From Lachnospiraceae bacterium (GTDB lineage Bacteria; Bacillota; Clostridia; Lachnospirales; Lachnospiraceae): 58,565 bases of DNA. The position numbers were made by a program, and so were the translations under genes. Positions 1 through 7,965 of the stretch are shown here, one piece after another; positions within the stretch are counted from its first letter, which is position 1; each line of letters opens with the position of its first letter. The stretch covers positions 1 to 58,565 of the forward strand of contig JAETQH010000024.1 in NCBI GenBank assembly GCA_021770785.1, read 5' to 3'. The notes below the pieces were generated by a model. It searched no databases and was not told the DNA's origin. It saw nothing but the letters and a program-made list of their open reading frames with translations.

Positions 1-61
1 ATTGAGGTCTTTTTCTATTCATCAAATAAGTGAAAGACAATATTCAATTAAAATACAGTAA

Positions 62-517
62 CTATGCGGGTTTCAGCGGTTTGATGCTGTTGTACCGTGA
101 ATAATTCAGGTTTAGTTTGTTATTCTGATATTTCTTTTTAATATCTTCACGAGTGCCAGCAGGAGCATTTTTGTAGCTGTTCACTGCCTTGTCATACATA
201 TCATAGATGCTGCTTGAACCGACTTCTGCCATGATAGTATTTAAAGCAATATTTTTAAGGGCAGTTTCAATGAACATCATTTTTCCATATAAAAGAGATT
301 TCAACTTCGTATCATATTGTATCGTAGAGTTAATCTCATTATATGAAGTAAATGGAAGACGGTTTGAGGATGATACAAAGAAGCGGTATCCTTTGTAACC
401 ATGAAAATAACCATTATTAATTAATTGTCGTTTTTGGGAACTACCGGAAATGGTAATTCCGTTATCTCTAAGATGTCGCATTAAAGCATCGGTTGATTTG
501 AAATTTGTATTTGCCAT
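62..517 (-). pseudogene. Abi family (Abi_2/AbiD-like) protein, truncated
   Basis: The 151 residues match the N-terminal half of Abi_2 (AbiD/AbiF) proteins, a family linked to phage abortive infection. Visible hallmarks are the LINNGYFHGYKGYRF block, the DTKLKSLLYGKM block and the IETALKNIALN helix. Family members are usually about 300 residues. Here a TAG follows KPLKPA, and no frame of the remaining 61 bases resumes the family sequence, so the C-terminal half is absent or lies beyond a rearrangement. The 5' end looks intact: AGGAG lies 6 bases before the ATG, and a good promoter lies upstream on the minus strand. A shortened but functional protein cannot be excluded. Confidence 0.6.
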
Positions 518-549
518 AACATCTCCTAGGTTGTAGTAATGATATATTA

Positions 550-578
550 AGTATAATACAATAGGTGGTCATTAACAA
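550..578 (-). promoter_or_regulatory. sigma-A promoter of the truncated Abi gene
   Basis: On the minus strand, TTGTTA (573-578) and TATACT (550-555) are separated by 17 bases, about 35 bases upstream of the ATG. The truncated gene is therefore probably still transcribed. Confidence 0.55.
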
Positions 579-700
579 GTTATAAGATTTGATTTTTATC
601 CTTTTAGGATTGTTTTGCTCCCTAGCGGAGTGCAGGCAGGAATTTGTGGATAATGTAAGAAAGGAAATGCAGGCAGGCGGGCTGTCATAGGGAAACAGTC

Positions 701-729
701 TTGACTTTTCCACGTTTCCGTGCTAGTCT
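701..729 (+). promoter_or_regulatory. sigma-A promoter of metG T-box leader
   Basis: TTGACT (701-706), a 17-base spacer, then TAGTCT (724-729). Transcription would start near 736 and give a leader of almost 690 bases before metG. Between the Abi promoter (578) and this one I see only a possible 3' coding remnant near 586-690. Confidence 0.5.
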
Positions 730-739
730 GAGTACAGCA

Positions 740-1183
740 AAAATGAAAAACACGCAGAAAAAGAGAGTACATCTATTGGAACTTTACAGAGAAATTTCCA
801 TTCATTCCGGCTATTATGGACAGATAAAATAGTGCGGTGCCTGAAATACCGCATGGCTATGGAATGATTTGCTGAGAGGAAATGAGGAAAGACAGATGGA
901 AGATGGCTTTGGAGTGGCAGGGATGAACTGCTTTTTGCATGAGCCGGAGGAAAAACCGGCTGGCAGGCAGATAAGCTCTGACAGGACCGCCTGTTACAGC
1001 GGAGGATATTGGAATGCAGGAAAAATAGACGAAAAACGCTTGAGGCAGTGTAACAGAGAGGGCTTTCAGAGATGTTTTTCGGCAGGAGATATCGGCAAGA
1101 GGTTCGCACAGGTTTGTGCGGATAAATGGAAGTGGTACCACGAGATAACGTCTCGTCTTCTTTATGGAAGGCGGGGCTTTTTT
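740..1183 (+). promoter_or_regulatory. T-box leader of metG
   Basis: T-boxes read through a terminator when uncharged tRNA pairs with a specifier codon and with an antiterminator bulge. The T-box core AAGTGGTACCACG is at 1130-1142, with TGGT available for the tRNA NCCA end. It is followed by a terminator: left arm from about 1150, right arm GGAAGGCGGGGC ending 1177, T run 1178-1183. Stem I-like conserved pieces are AGAGAGTAC (762-770), ACAGAGA (786-792) and GCTGAGAGG (871-879). AUG specifier candidates include the one in CAGATGG (893-899), but I could not fix the specifier loop. The element is longer than the usual 250-300 bases. Its position before metG implies a tRNA-Met sensor. Confidence 0.85.
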
Positions 1184-1272
1184 GTTGTCTGGGAGTGGTC
1201 TGCCGTACAGGTGCGGGGAAATATTACAAAAAGCCAAGTATTTGAATTTTTCATTATAAGGGGGAAACGGTT

Positions 1273-1356
1273 TTGCAAATATTATGTTATATCTATGAGG
1301 GCATGGCGGACTTTGAAATTACGCGTTATGAACAACTGGGGCGTATAAAAGAATAG
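1273..1356 (+). pseudogene. DJ-1/PfpI family 5' gene remnant
   Basis: A TTG-initiated 27-codon ORF reads LQILCYIYEGMADFEIT, which resembles the N-terminus of DJ-1/PfpI-family (class I glutamine amidotransferase-like) proteins. It then changes into unrelated sequence and stops. A GGGGG ribosome site sits 8-9 bases upstream. It lies between the T-box terminator and metG, so it may be a fossil of a gene deleted from this spot. The match rests on about 16 residues, so confidence is limited. Confidence 0.4.
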
Positions 1357-1423
1357 CAGAGCAGGACGCAAAACGGCGGAATGCCTGATTTATATAAAAA
1401 TAATAGAAAAGAGGAAACCAAAC

Positions 1424-3418
1424 ATGAGCAACAAGGGAAAATTTTATATGACAACAGCCATTGCCTACACATCAGGCAAACCCCACATCGGAAATACCTA
1501 TGAAATTGTGTTGGCGGACGCCATCGCACGGTATAAGAGGGCGGAGGGCTACGACGTTTATTTCCAGACCGGAACAGACGAGCACGGTCAGAAAATCGAA
1601 GAAAAAGCCAACAAAGCAGGCATCACCCCAAAGGAATTTGTAGACGGTGTGGCAGGGGAAGTAAAGCGTATCTGGGATTTGATGAACACCTCCTATGACA
1701 ACTTTGTCCGTACCACAGATACAGACCATGAGAAGCAGGTGCAGAAGATTTTCAAAAAGCTTTACGACAAGGGAGACATCTACAAAGGTGCCTACGAGGG
1801 GCTTTACTGTACCCCCTGTGAATCCTTCTGGACAGAATCCCAGTTAGTGGACGGCAAATGCCCGGACTGCGGACGTGAGGTGCAGCCTGCAAAGGAAGAG
1901 GCTTACTTCTTTAAAATGAGCAAATACGCAGACCGTTTAATCGAGCACATCAACAGCCACCCGGAGTTTATCCAGCCTGTCTCCCGGAAAAATGAGATGA
2001 TGAACAACTTCTTACTTCCGGGACTACAGGATTTGTGCGTATCGAGAACCTCCTTCAAATGGGGCATTCCGGTGGACTTTGACGACAAACACGTGGTCTA
2101 TGTGTGGCTGGATGCGCTGACAAACTATATCACAAAAATCGGCTATGACACAGACGGAAATTCCTCTGAACTGTTCAACAAAAACTGGCCCGCAGACCTG
2201 CATTTAATTGGAAAAGACATTATCCGTTTCCATACCATTTACTGGCCGATTTTCTTAATGGCGCTGGATTTGCCGCTGCCGAAGCAGGTATTTGGCCATC
2301 CGTGGCTGCTGCAGGGGGGTGATAAGATGAGCAAATCCAAGGGAAATGTAATTTATGCAGACGACATGGTGGATTTGTTCGGCGTGGATGCGACCCGTTA
2401 CTTTGTGCTGCATGAGATGCCCTTTGAAAATGACGGTGTGATTACCTGGGAGCTGGTGGTGGAGCGTTTCAATTCCGACCTTGCCAACATTCTTGGAAAT
2501 CTGGTGAACCGTACCGTTTCCATGAGCAATAAATACTTTGGCGGTTTCGTAAAGAGCACCGGGGCAGCAGAGGAAGTGGACGCAGATTTGAAAGCCGTTG
2601 CAGCAGGCGCAAGGGATAAGGTGGCAGAGAAAATGGCGAATCTCCGTGTGGCGGACGCTATCTCTGAGGTATTTAACGTATTCAGACGCTGCAACAAATA
2701 CATTGACGAGACGGAGCCCTGGGTACTGGCAAAGGACGAGGCAAAGAGCGACCGTCTTGCCGAGGTGCTTTACAACTTAGCCGAGGCAATCACCATCGGT
2801 GCAAGTTTGCTTGAAAGCTTCCTGCCGGAGACGGCGGAAAAAATTGTGGCACAGCTGGGTACATCGGTACGCGCCTTTGACGATTTGGATAAATTCGGTC
2901 TTTACGAGAGCGGGACAAAGGTGGTGGAGAAGCCGGAAATCTTATTTGCAAGGTTAGACGTGAAAGAGATTATGCCGAAGGTTGAGGCAATCCGGGAAGC
3001 CCAGAAGGCAGAGTTTGAGGCGGAGCAGAGAGCCTTAGGCGAGCTGCCGGAGGAAACAGAGGGCGAAGCCGGGATTGACATTGAGCCGAAAGAGGAAATC
3101 ACCTATGACGATTTTATGAAAATGCAGTTCCAGGTGGGAGAAATTATTGCCTGCGAAGCGGTGGAGAAATCCAAAAAGCTGCTGTGTTCCCAGGTGAAAA
3201 TCGGCAGCCAGGTAAAACAGATTGTGTCCGGCATCCGTAAATATTACACACCGGAAGAGATGGTAGGCAAAAAAGTCATGGTATTGGTAAACTTAAAGCC
3301 GGCAAGATTAGCAGGGGTTCTTTCCGAAGGAATGCTGCTCTGCGCTGAGGATGCCGAAGGCAATCTGGCGTTAATGACCCCGGAGAAAACTATGCCGAGC
3401 GGGGCAGAGATTTGCTAA
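1424..3418 (+). CDS. metG: Methionyl-tRNA synthetase
   Basis: This enzyme charges tRNA-Met in the cytoplasm and is a class I synthetase. The HIGH-like motif is KPHIGNTYE (residues 20-28) and the KMSKS motif is KMSKSKGN near residue 302. A CxxC pair at about residues 128 and 145 (CTPC, CPDCG) forms the zinc knuckle. The last 110 residues (from YDDFMKMQFQVGEI) are the EMAP/Trbp111-type tRNA-binding domain of the long bacterial form. At 664 residues it is full length. The start follows GAGGAAA by about 8 bases. Expression should be controlled by the upstream T-box. TatD, often next to metG in Firmicutes, is about 12 kb away here. Confidence 0.98.
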   Translation: MSNKGKFYMTTAIAYTSGKPHIGNTYEIVLADAIARYKRAEGYDVYFQTGTDEHGQKIEEKANKAGITPKEFVDGVAGEVKRIWDLMNTSYDNFVRTTDTDHEKQVQKIFKKLYDKGDIYKGAYEGLYCTPCESFWTESQLVDGKCPDCGREVQPAKEEAYFFKMSKYADRLIEHINSHPEFIQPVSRKNEMMNNFLLPGLQDLCVSRTSFKWGIPVDFDDKHVVYVWLDALTNYITKIGYDTDGNSSELFNKNWPADLHLIGKDIIRFHTIYWPIFLMALDLPLPKQVFGHPWLLQGGDKMSKSKGNVIYADDMVDLFGVDATRYFVLHEMPFENDGVITWELVVERFNSDLANILGNLVNRTVSMSNKYFGGFVKSTGAAEEVDADLKAVAAGARDKVAEKMANLRVADAISEVFNVFRRCNKYIDETEPWVLAKDEAKSDRLAEVLYNLAEAITIGASLLESFLPETAEKIVAQLGTSVRAFDDLDKFGLYESGTKVVEKPEILFARLDVKEIMPKVEAIREAQKAEFEAEQRALGELPEETEGEAGIDIEPKEEITYDDFMKMQFQVGEIIACEAVEKSKKLLCSQVKIGSQVKQIVSGIRKYYTPEEMVGKKVMVLVNLKPARLAGVLSEGMLLCAEDAEGNLALMTPEKTMPSGAEIC

Positions 3419-3475
3419 ATCTGCAAGATAAAAGATAAATTCCGAAATATGCACACTGCTTAAAATAGGCAGCCA

Positions 3476-3519
3476 GGGGAGAAGATTTCCGTAAAAGAGG
3501 GAAATTTCTCCCCTTTTGT
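3476..3519 (+). terminator. Intrinsic terminator after metG
   Basis: GGGGAGAAGATTTCC (3476-3490) pairs with GGAAATTTCTCCCC (about 3500-3513) and is followed by TTTTGTTT, 58 bases after the metG stop. Confidence 0.85.
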
Positions 3520-3624
3520 TTGGCGTCGAGGTAAACAAAATCCCCTTTTTGGTCGATGTAAATTTATATACAGAAAAAATGCAGAACGGATTCAAAACAG
3601 ATATTTTCAGGGAGGAAATGAGTT

Positions 3625-4497
3625 ATGGGAGTTGCAATGAATGGCTCCGGCATAAACGGAGGAAATGGCTATCCGGTGATTTCCGGGACGCTGACCATAA
3701 AGAATACAAACGATGCGAGAGCACGGATTGGTGCCGCAACGAGAAAGAGCAATAGTGTTAAAAAGAGACTGAATTATAACCACCGGGAGATTTCCGGACA
3801 GCTGGTGCGCTGCAAAAAGGCACAGGGAGCGGCGAATGTGTTAGCCAGGGCACGGACCAAAATAAGCGTGCTCAAACGGTGTGAGGCGACGGGACAGTAT
3901 GACAGCCGGGAAATTGCCAATGCCATGGCACATGCAAGACGCATGGTGAGATGCGCCCAGATGAAAGTGCGCCATCTGAAAGAAGAAGAGATGGAACAGA
4001 AAAAGTACAGGCGGGAGAACAGCTCCGATAAACAGCACATAGAGAACGAGGTAAAACGCCGTGCCGCCAATAAGGAGCGGGAGCTGAAAGAGAAAATAAA
4101 GATTGAGACAGTGCAGAAGGTGCAGTCGGAAAAGACGAAGCACCAGCAGATGGTGCAAAAACGCCGGACACACAGGAGGCGGGAACAGTCTGAGATAAAC
4201 GAGGCGGATATGAAGTACCTGAAAGGGGAAATCGAAAACCGCAAATATGACGGGGCATCCGTAAATGACGGTGTGATTTTAAGCCTGTCCGCAGAAGCAG
4301 CCCTCTTAAATGAAGCACAAATCAGGCTGCAGGCAGAGCAGGAGGCGGAACTAGAGGTGGAGTCAGAAATGGACAGCACCGGCTCCGTGGACGGCACCGG
4401 TGCTGTTATGATAGGAGCGGCTGCGCCGGAAGGAGCTGTTTCCTCTGAAGCTGCGGCAGAGACAGCGGTGGGCGGCAGCGTAGACATATCATTGTAA
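3625..4497 (+). CDS. Hypothetical coiled-coil protein
   Basis: I do not recognise the family. The 290-residue product has a Gly/Asn-rich start, then a long, highly basic, Lys/Arg/Glu/Gln-rich helical stretch (about residues 45-215) suited to coiled coil. The C-terminal 70 residues are acidic and Ala/Gly/Ser-rich. There is no signal peptide, membrane segment or cysteine motif. GGAGG lies 8 bases before the ATG, which supports this strand over the 237-codon antisense ORF. It is a single-gene unit between the metG terminator and a convergent ABC operon, whose last gene ends 3 bases away. Role unknown. Confidence 0.75.
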   Translation: MGVAMNGSGINGGNGYPVISGTLTIKNTNDARARIGAATRKSNSVKKRLNYNHREISGQLVRCKKAQGAANVLARARTKISVLKRCEATGQYDSREIANAMAHARRMVRCAQMKVRHLKEEEMEQKKYRRENSSDKQHIENEVKRRAANKERELKEKIKIETVQKVQSEKTKHQQMVQKRRTHRRREQSEINEADMKYLKGEIENRKYDGASVNDGVILSLSAEAALLNEAQIRLQAEQEAELEVESEMDSTGSVDGTGAVMIGAAAPEGAVSSEAAAETAVGGSVDISL

Positions 4498-4500
4498 GTG

Positions 4501-5661
4501 TCAGTGCCCCTTACTTTTCATTTTAGAAACGGCAAGCGTGACGGCAAAGAAGGCAGTGGCGAAGAGAAGCTCGATACCAAGGCATTGAAAATAGGTATTC
4601 ATGGAAAACGGCTCGGAGGAAAAACCTGCCAGCATATTGTTGGCTTTGATATACCAGTAGGCGGGAAGGAATTTTCCCACGGCCTGTACGCCGTCTGAGA
4701 GCATATATTGTGGAACGAATACCCCGCACAGGAAAGACATGGATAGTCCCACGATATTGGCAAGCATATTTATTACATTGTCACCAGGGGCAAAGAGGCT
4801 GACTAACAGGGTGATGGCGACAGTAACCAGCAGAAACACAAGGCTGTTTCCCATGGCAAGCAGGGAAATTTTAGAAAAAATATCTTTTCCGTAGAATAAA
4901 AGCCCCAAAACCATAAAGAAAGCCCAGCAAATAAGGCTGTATACCATACCGGCAAAGGATAAGTATAAATTCCGTTTATTCAGAGGAAAGGCGGAGCAGC
5001 ACATCCTTGCATGTATGGTATTTTTATTGAAAATTACTAAAATCGGCGCCAGGCCGTTAAAAAACATGGCAATAAAAACATAGGGCAGATATTGATACAG
5101 GTAAAATACCCTAAGGTTGGTGCCGCTGTTTTCCTCATGAAAGGAGACGGAGGAAACGGGCGTCAGGTTTTGGAAGGAAGCGTCTGTCTTTCCGATTGCC
5201 GTGTCTATGGAATCCCCTCCTGCTAAATATATCTGTAAGGTGCTGGTATACTGGGAAATCTGCTGATCCACAAAATATCCGCGGGCGCCGCCGGGAATTT
5301 TCGTGGTTTGAAATAGATTTTCCTTTTTTAGTGCCGTCAATTTTTTTTCAAACCCTTCCGGAATAACAAGAATGTAATCTAAGGTGCGGTAGTAAAGCTG
5401 GTCGCAAAGGGCTTCTTTTTCTGCAGGCAAATCTGCGATATTGTGCAGGGAGGATAAATACCGGGACACGGCAGTGCTGGCGGCAGAGCAATCCTCGTCC
5501 ATGATGTAAACAGTCAGGGCCGTTGACTGAAAATTAGAGTTCATTTCATCCTCTGCCGTGATACTGAACATGAAAGTAACAACGGCATAGATGATGAAAT
5601 AGATACTAAGGGCAGAAATCCGTTTGCTGGCAATCTTAAAAAAGGTGTTAAATACTTGCAT
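4501..5661 (-). CDS. ABC-2 type transporter permease
   Basis: Second permease of an ABC exporter. It has one N-terminal membrane helix (about residues 12-32), a large extracytoplasmic loop (about 35-190) and a cluster of five or six helices to the C-terminus. This is the ABC2_membrane_3 / YhgE-like layout used by drug or peptide exporters. The start follows AAGGAGG by about 7 bases and overlaps the preceding permease by 14 bases, so the two are translationally coupled. It is the last gene of a three-gene minus-strand operon. Substrate unknown. Confidence 0.85.
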   Translation of the reverse strand: MQVFNTFFKIASKRISALSIYFIIYAVVTFMFSITAEDEMNSNFQSTALTVYIMDEDCSAASTAVSRYLSSLHNIADLPAEKEALCDQLYYRTLDYILVIPEGFEKKLTALKKENLFQTTKIPGGARGYFVDQQISQYTSTLQIYLAGGDSIDTAIGKTDASFQNLTPVSSVSFHEENSGTNLRVFYLYQYLPYVFIAMFFNGLAPILVIFNKNTIHARMCCSAFPLNKRNLYLSFAGMVYSLICWAFFMVLGLLFYGKDIFSKISLLAMGNSLVFLLVTVAITLLVSLFAPGDNVINMLANIVGLSMSFLCGVFVPQYMLSDGVQAVGKFLPAYWYIKANNMLAGFSSEPFSMNTYFQCLGIELLFATAFFAVTLAVSKMKSKGH

Positions 5662-6796
5662 ATTTTTTCCTCCTTACCAGAATAAATCCGGCGAAACTAA
5701 AGCAGAGTGAAAGTAGGAACAGGGTTGCGATATTGGTAAAATACCGTTCATGGGACGGATAGACCGTCAACGCATACAGGGAGTCAGAAATCAGCGCTGC
5801 AGGATTGATGCGGTTTAGCAGGGGGCAGAATTTCTCTACATACATGCGGATATTTCCCACCATTAATCCGCTAAGCAGGCAGCCTATCATGATAACCGCC
5901 ATCAGAATGCCAAATTTGGTTTCCCGGCGCAGTTGTCCCACACATCCGATGAAAAAGCCGAGGCTGATTCCCGTGAGGCATCCGATTAAGGCGGCGAAAA
6001 GCACATAACCTGACTGAGTGCCGAAATTTACACTTAAAATGAAGTGCAGGTAACACAGACTGACAGAGACACTGGTAAACTCGAAAATCAGTGCAGCCGT
6101 CAGGTTGGCAAAAACAGAGACAAGCCCGTGAACCGGGGAGATACTTCTCCGGGCACCAAGGGAGGATAAATTTGCCTGATTGTCAATGGCGATATTGTTT
6201 CCTACAATGGCAGCATAAAGGCAGGTCATGGCAATAAGATTAAAAAAATAAGTCAGGGATTCATTGAAATCACCATTCGTAAAGGAAGCTTCTTCTAGGT
6301 AATCGGTGTCTTCTGCTATAGTGGAAATTGCATCGGGCAGAGCCTCTGGGTGCGTGGCGGCAATATCGGCAAGGGCTTCATAGCTCATGTTAAATTGTTC
6401 CACAAAAACGCTTAGGATGCTCTGATTGATAGGTTCATCCGTCATTTCGGCGGAGATGGTCAGGGAGAGTGTTCCCTCTGCGTAAAGAATTCCTATGATT
6501 GCTTTCTGTTCTAGGAGGGACAGCGCTTCCGTTTCATCGGTGTAAGTGATATCCAGAAACTGGTTTTCCCCGGGAGCACTTAAGGTATCCAGCATATCTG
6601 TTATAATATCATTATTTTTAGTATCATTTAGCACCACGGCTACCGGAATAGCGGAAAATTGCTCGTCGGCAGACAGGCCGCCGAAGGCAAAGTGGAACAT
6701 GGTACCCAGCAATATGGGAAAGGCAAGGCACCAGAATACCTGGGATTTATTCCGCAGCATGGTTTTTAAAGCGTAATAGAAAGAATGAATGAACAT
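5648..6796 (-). CDS. ABC-2 type transporter permease
   Basis: First permease of the exporter. It has the same layout as its partner: a membrane helix at about residues 20-40, an external loop to about residue 180, then a bundle of helices to residue 378. It begins MFIHSFYYALKTMLRNKSQVFW, typical of ABC-2 permeases, and ends RRKKYASI on the cytoplasmic side. AGGAGG lies 7 bases before the ATG, and the ATPase gene ends 9 bases upstream. Two different permeases with one ATPase suggest a heterodimeric exporter. Confidence 0.87.
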   Translation of the reverse strand: MFIHSFYYALKTMLRNKSQVFWCLAFPILLGTMFHFAFGGLSADEQFSAIPVAVVLNDTKNNDIITDMLDTLSAPGENQFLDITYTDETEALSLLEQKAIIGILYAEGTLSLTISAEMTDEPINQSILSVFVEQFNMSYEALADIAATHPEALPDAISTIAEDTDYLEEASFTNGDFNESLTYFFNLIAMTCLYAAIVGNNIAIDNQANLSSLGARRSISPVHGLVSVFANLTAALIFEFTSVSVSLCYLHFILSVNFGTQSGYVLFAALIGCLTGISLGFFIGCVGQLRRETKFGILMAVIMIGCLLSGLMVGNIRMYVEKFCPLLNRINPAALISDSLYALTVYPSHERYFTNIATLFLLSLCFSFAGFILVRRKKYASI

Positions 6797-6805
6797 GGCA
6801 GCCTC

Positions 6806-7747
6806 CTAATCTCTCAGTTCTTTTCCGGTAATCTCTAAGAACACATCATTTAACGTGGGAAGTTCCGAGTAAACACGGCCAAAAGACAATTCCCGGCTCT
6901 GCAAATAGTCAAGCACCCGCAGCAGATTATGTTTTCCGCCGTCACAGAGTATTTTCAGGCAGTGGTTTTCGAAGGTAACTTCATAGACGTGCCTGAGCTG
7001 CCGGAGGTCTTTTAACTGTTCTTCCGTCAAATCTAAAATGTCAATGGAGATAATCTCGCTTTTCTTAATCATCCGTTTTAATTCTTCCGTCGTGCCTATG
7101 GCAAGATTTTTTCCCTTGTCCATAATGGCAATCCGGGTACAGAGCTGTTCCACCTCTTCCATATAATGGGAGGTATAAATGATGGTAGCTCCCTGCCGGT
7201 TCAGCTCTTCAATACCCTCCAGGATTTTATTGCGGCTCTGGGGATCCACAGCCACGGTGGGCTCATCTAAAATAATCAGCTTTGGCTTGTGGGCGATACC
7301 GCAGGCAATATTTAAACGCCGCAGCAGGCCGCCGGATAATTTCTTTGGATAAAATTTTCGGAAATCGGTCAGTTCCACAAATTTGATGGCATCCTCCACA
7401 TAAGTTTTGCGAAGATGCCTGTCTTTGATATAAAGACCGCAGAAATAGTCAATGTTTTCATAGACTGTCAGCTCTTCAAAGACCGCCACATCCTGCATGA
7501 CAACGCCAATATGGCGCTTCAAATCATAACTGTCCGGATGTATCTCTTTGCCAAAGACTTCAATACAGCCCTTGTCATAGTCCAGCAGGGATAATATACA
7601 GTTGATGGTGGTGGTTTTCCCCGAGCCGTTGGGGCCTAAAAGACCAAAGATTTCTCCCTCCATGATTTCTAAGTTAAAGTGGTCTAAAGCCACCAGTTCT
7701 TTATAACGTTTTACCAGATTCTCGACTTTTACAACAGGCGTCGGCAT
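6806..7747 (-). CDS. ABC transporter ATP-binding protein
   Basis: This ATPase powers the two adjoining permeases. Visible motifs are Walker A GPNGSGKTT, the Q-loop region near VVMQD, signature LSGGLLRRL, Walker B LIILDEPTVAVD and H-loop TSHYMEE. The C-terminal extension of about 90 residues is typical of DrrA/CcmA-type exporters. I start at the ATG at 7747 (MPTPVVKVENLVKRY) because AAGGAGGAAACGCT lies directly before it. An in-frame ATG 54 bases upstream has no such site. The product is 313 residues. It is the first gene of the operon, divergent from a two-component system that probably regulates it. Confidence 0.93.
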   Translation of the reverse strand: MPTPVVKVENLVKRYKELVALDHFNLEIMEGEIFGLLGPNGSGKTTTINCILSLLDYDKGCIEVFGKEIHPDSYDLKRHIGVVMQDVAVFEELTVYENIDYFCGLYIKDRHLRKTYVEDAIKFVELTDFRKFYPKKLSGGLLRRLNIACGIAHKPKLIILDEPTVAVDPQSRNKILEGIEELNRQGATIIYTSHYMEEVEQLCTRIAIMDKGKNLAIGTTEELKRMIKKSEIISIDILDLTEEQLKDLRQLRHVYEVTFENHCLKILCDGGKHNLLRVLDYLQSRELSFGRVYSELPTLNDVFLEITGKELRD

Positions 7748-7860
7748 AGCGTTTCCTCCTTTTATTCTTCGATAAGGCAGATGGGAGATCTGCGGTATCA
7801 TCTTATCGTCAGTATAAGGCTTTAGCGGAGGAAAAAGAAGTGAGGGGTGTCAGGAAAAAA

Positions 7861-7876
7861 TGTGACATATGTCACA
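7861..7876. promoter_or_regulatory. 16-bp perfect palindrome, candidate operator
   Basis: TGTGACATATGTCACA is a perfect inverted repeat, centred in the gap between the divergent exporter operon and the sensor kinase gene. A dimeric regulator could bind here, and the NarL-type response regulator encoded next door is the natural candidate. Confidence 0.55.
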
Positions 7877-7965
7877 ACCTTTGAAAAAGGAATGACAATT
7901 TATATGGAAAATGATATTTTAAGGAGAGAGAAAAGTAAAGTACAAAAAGGTAAAAGGGGGTAGGG

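Noticed and set aside
586..690. Open stretch reading ILLGLFCSLAECRQEFVDNV and on to a stop
   Set aside because: Coding-like, but without a start codon or a recognised family. Possibly the 3' end of a lost gene, too little to annotate.
3520..3570. Possible sigma-28 promoter (TAAA ... TCGATGT) before the coiled-coil gene
   Set aside because: Spacing is 17 and the -10 does not match the CCGATAT seen three times in the flagellar locus.
3774..4487. Long antisense ORF of 237 codons opposite the coiled-coil gene
   Set aside because: Low-complexity Ser/Ala/Cys-rich shadow of a Lys/Glu-rich gene; no ribosome site.
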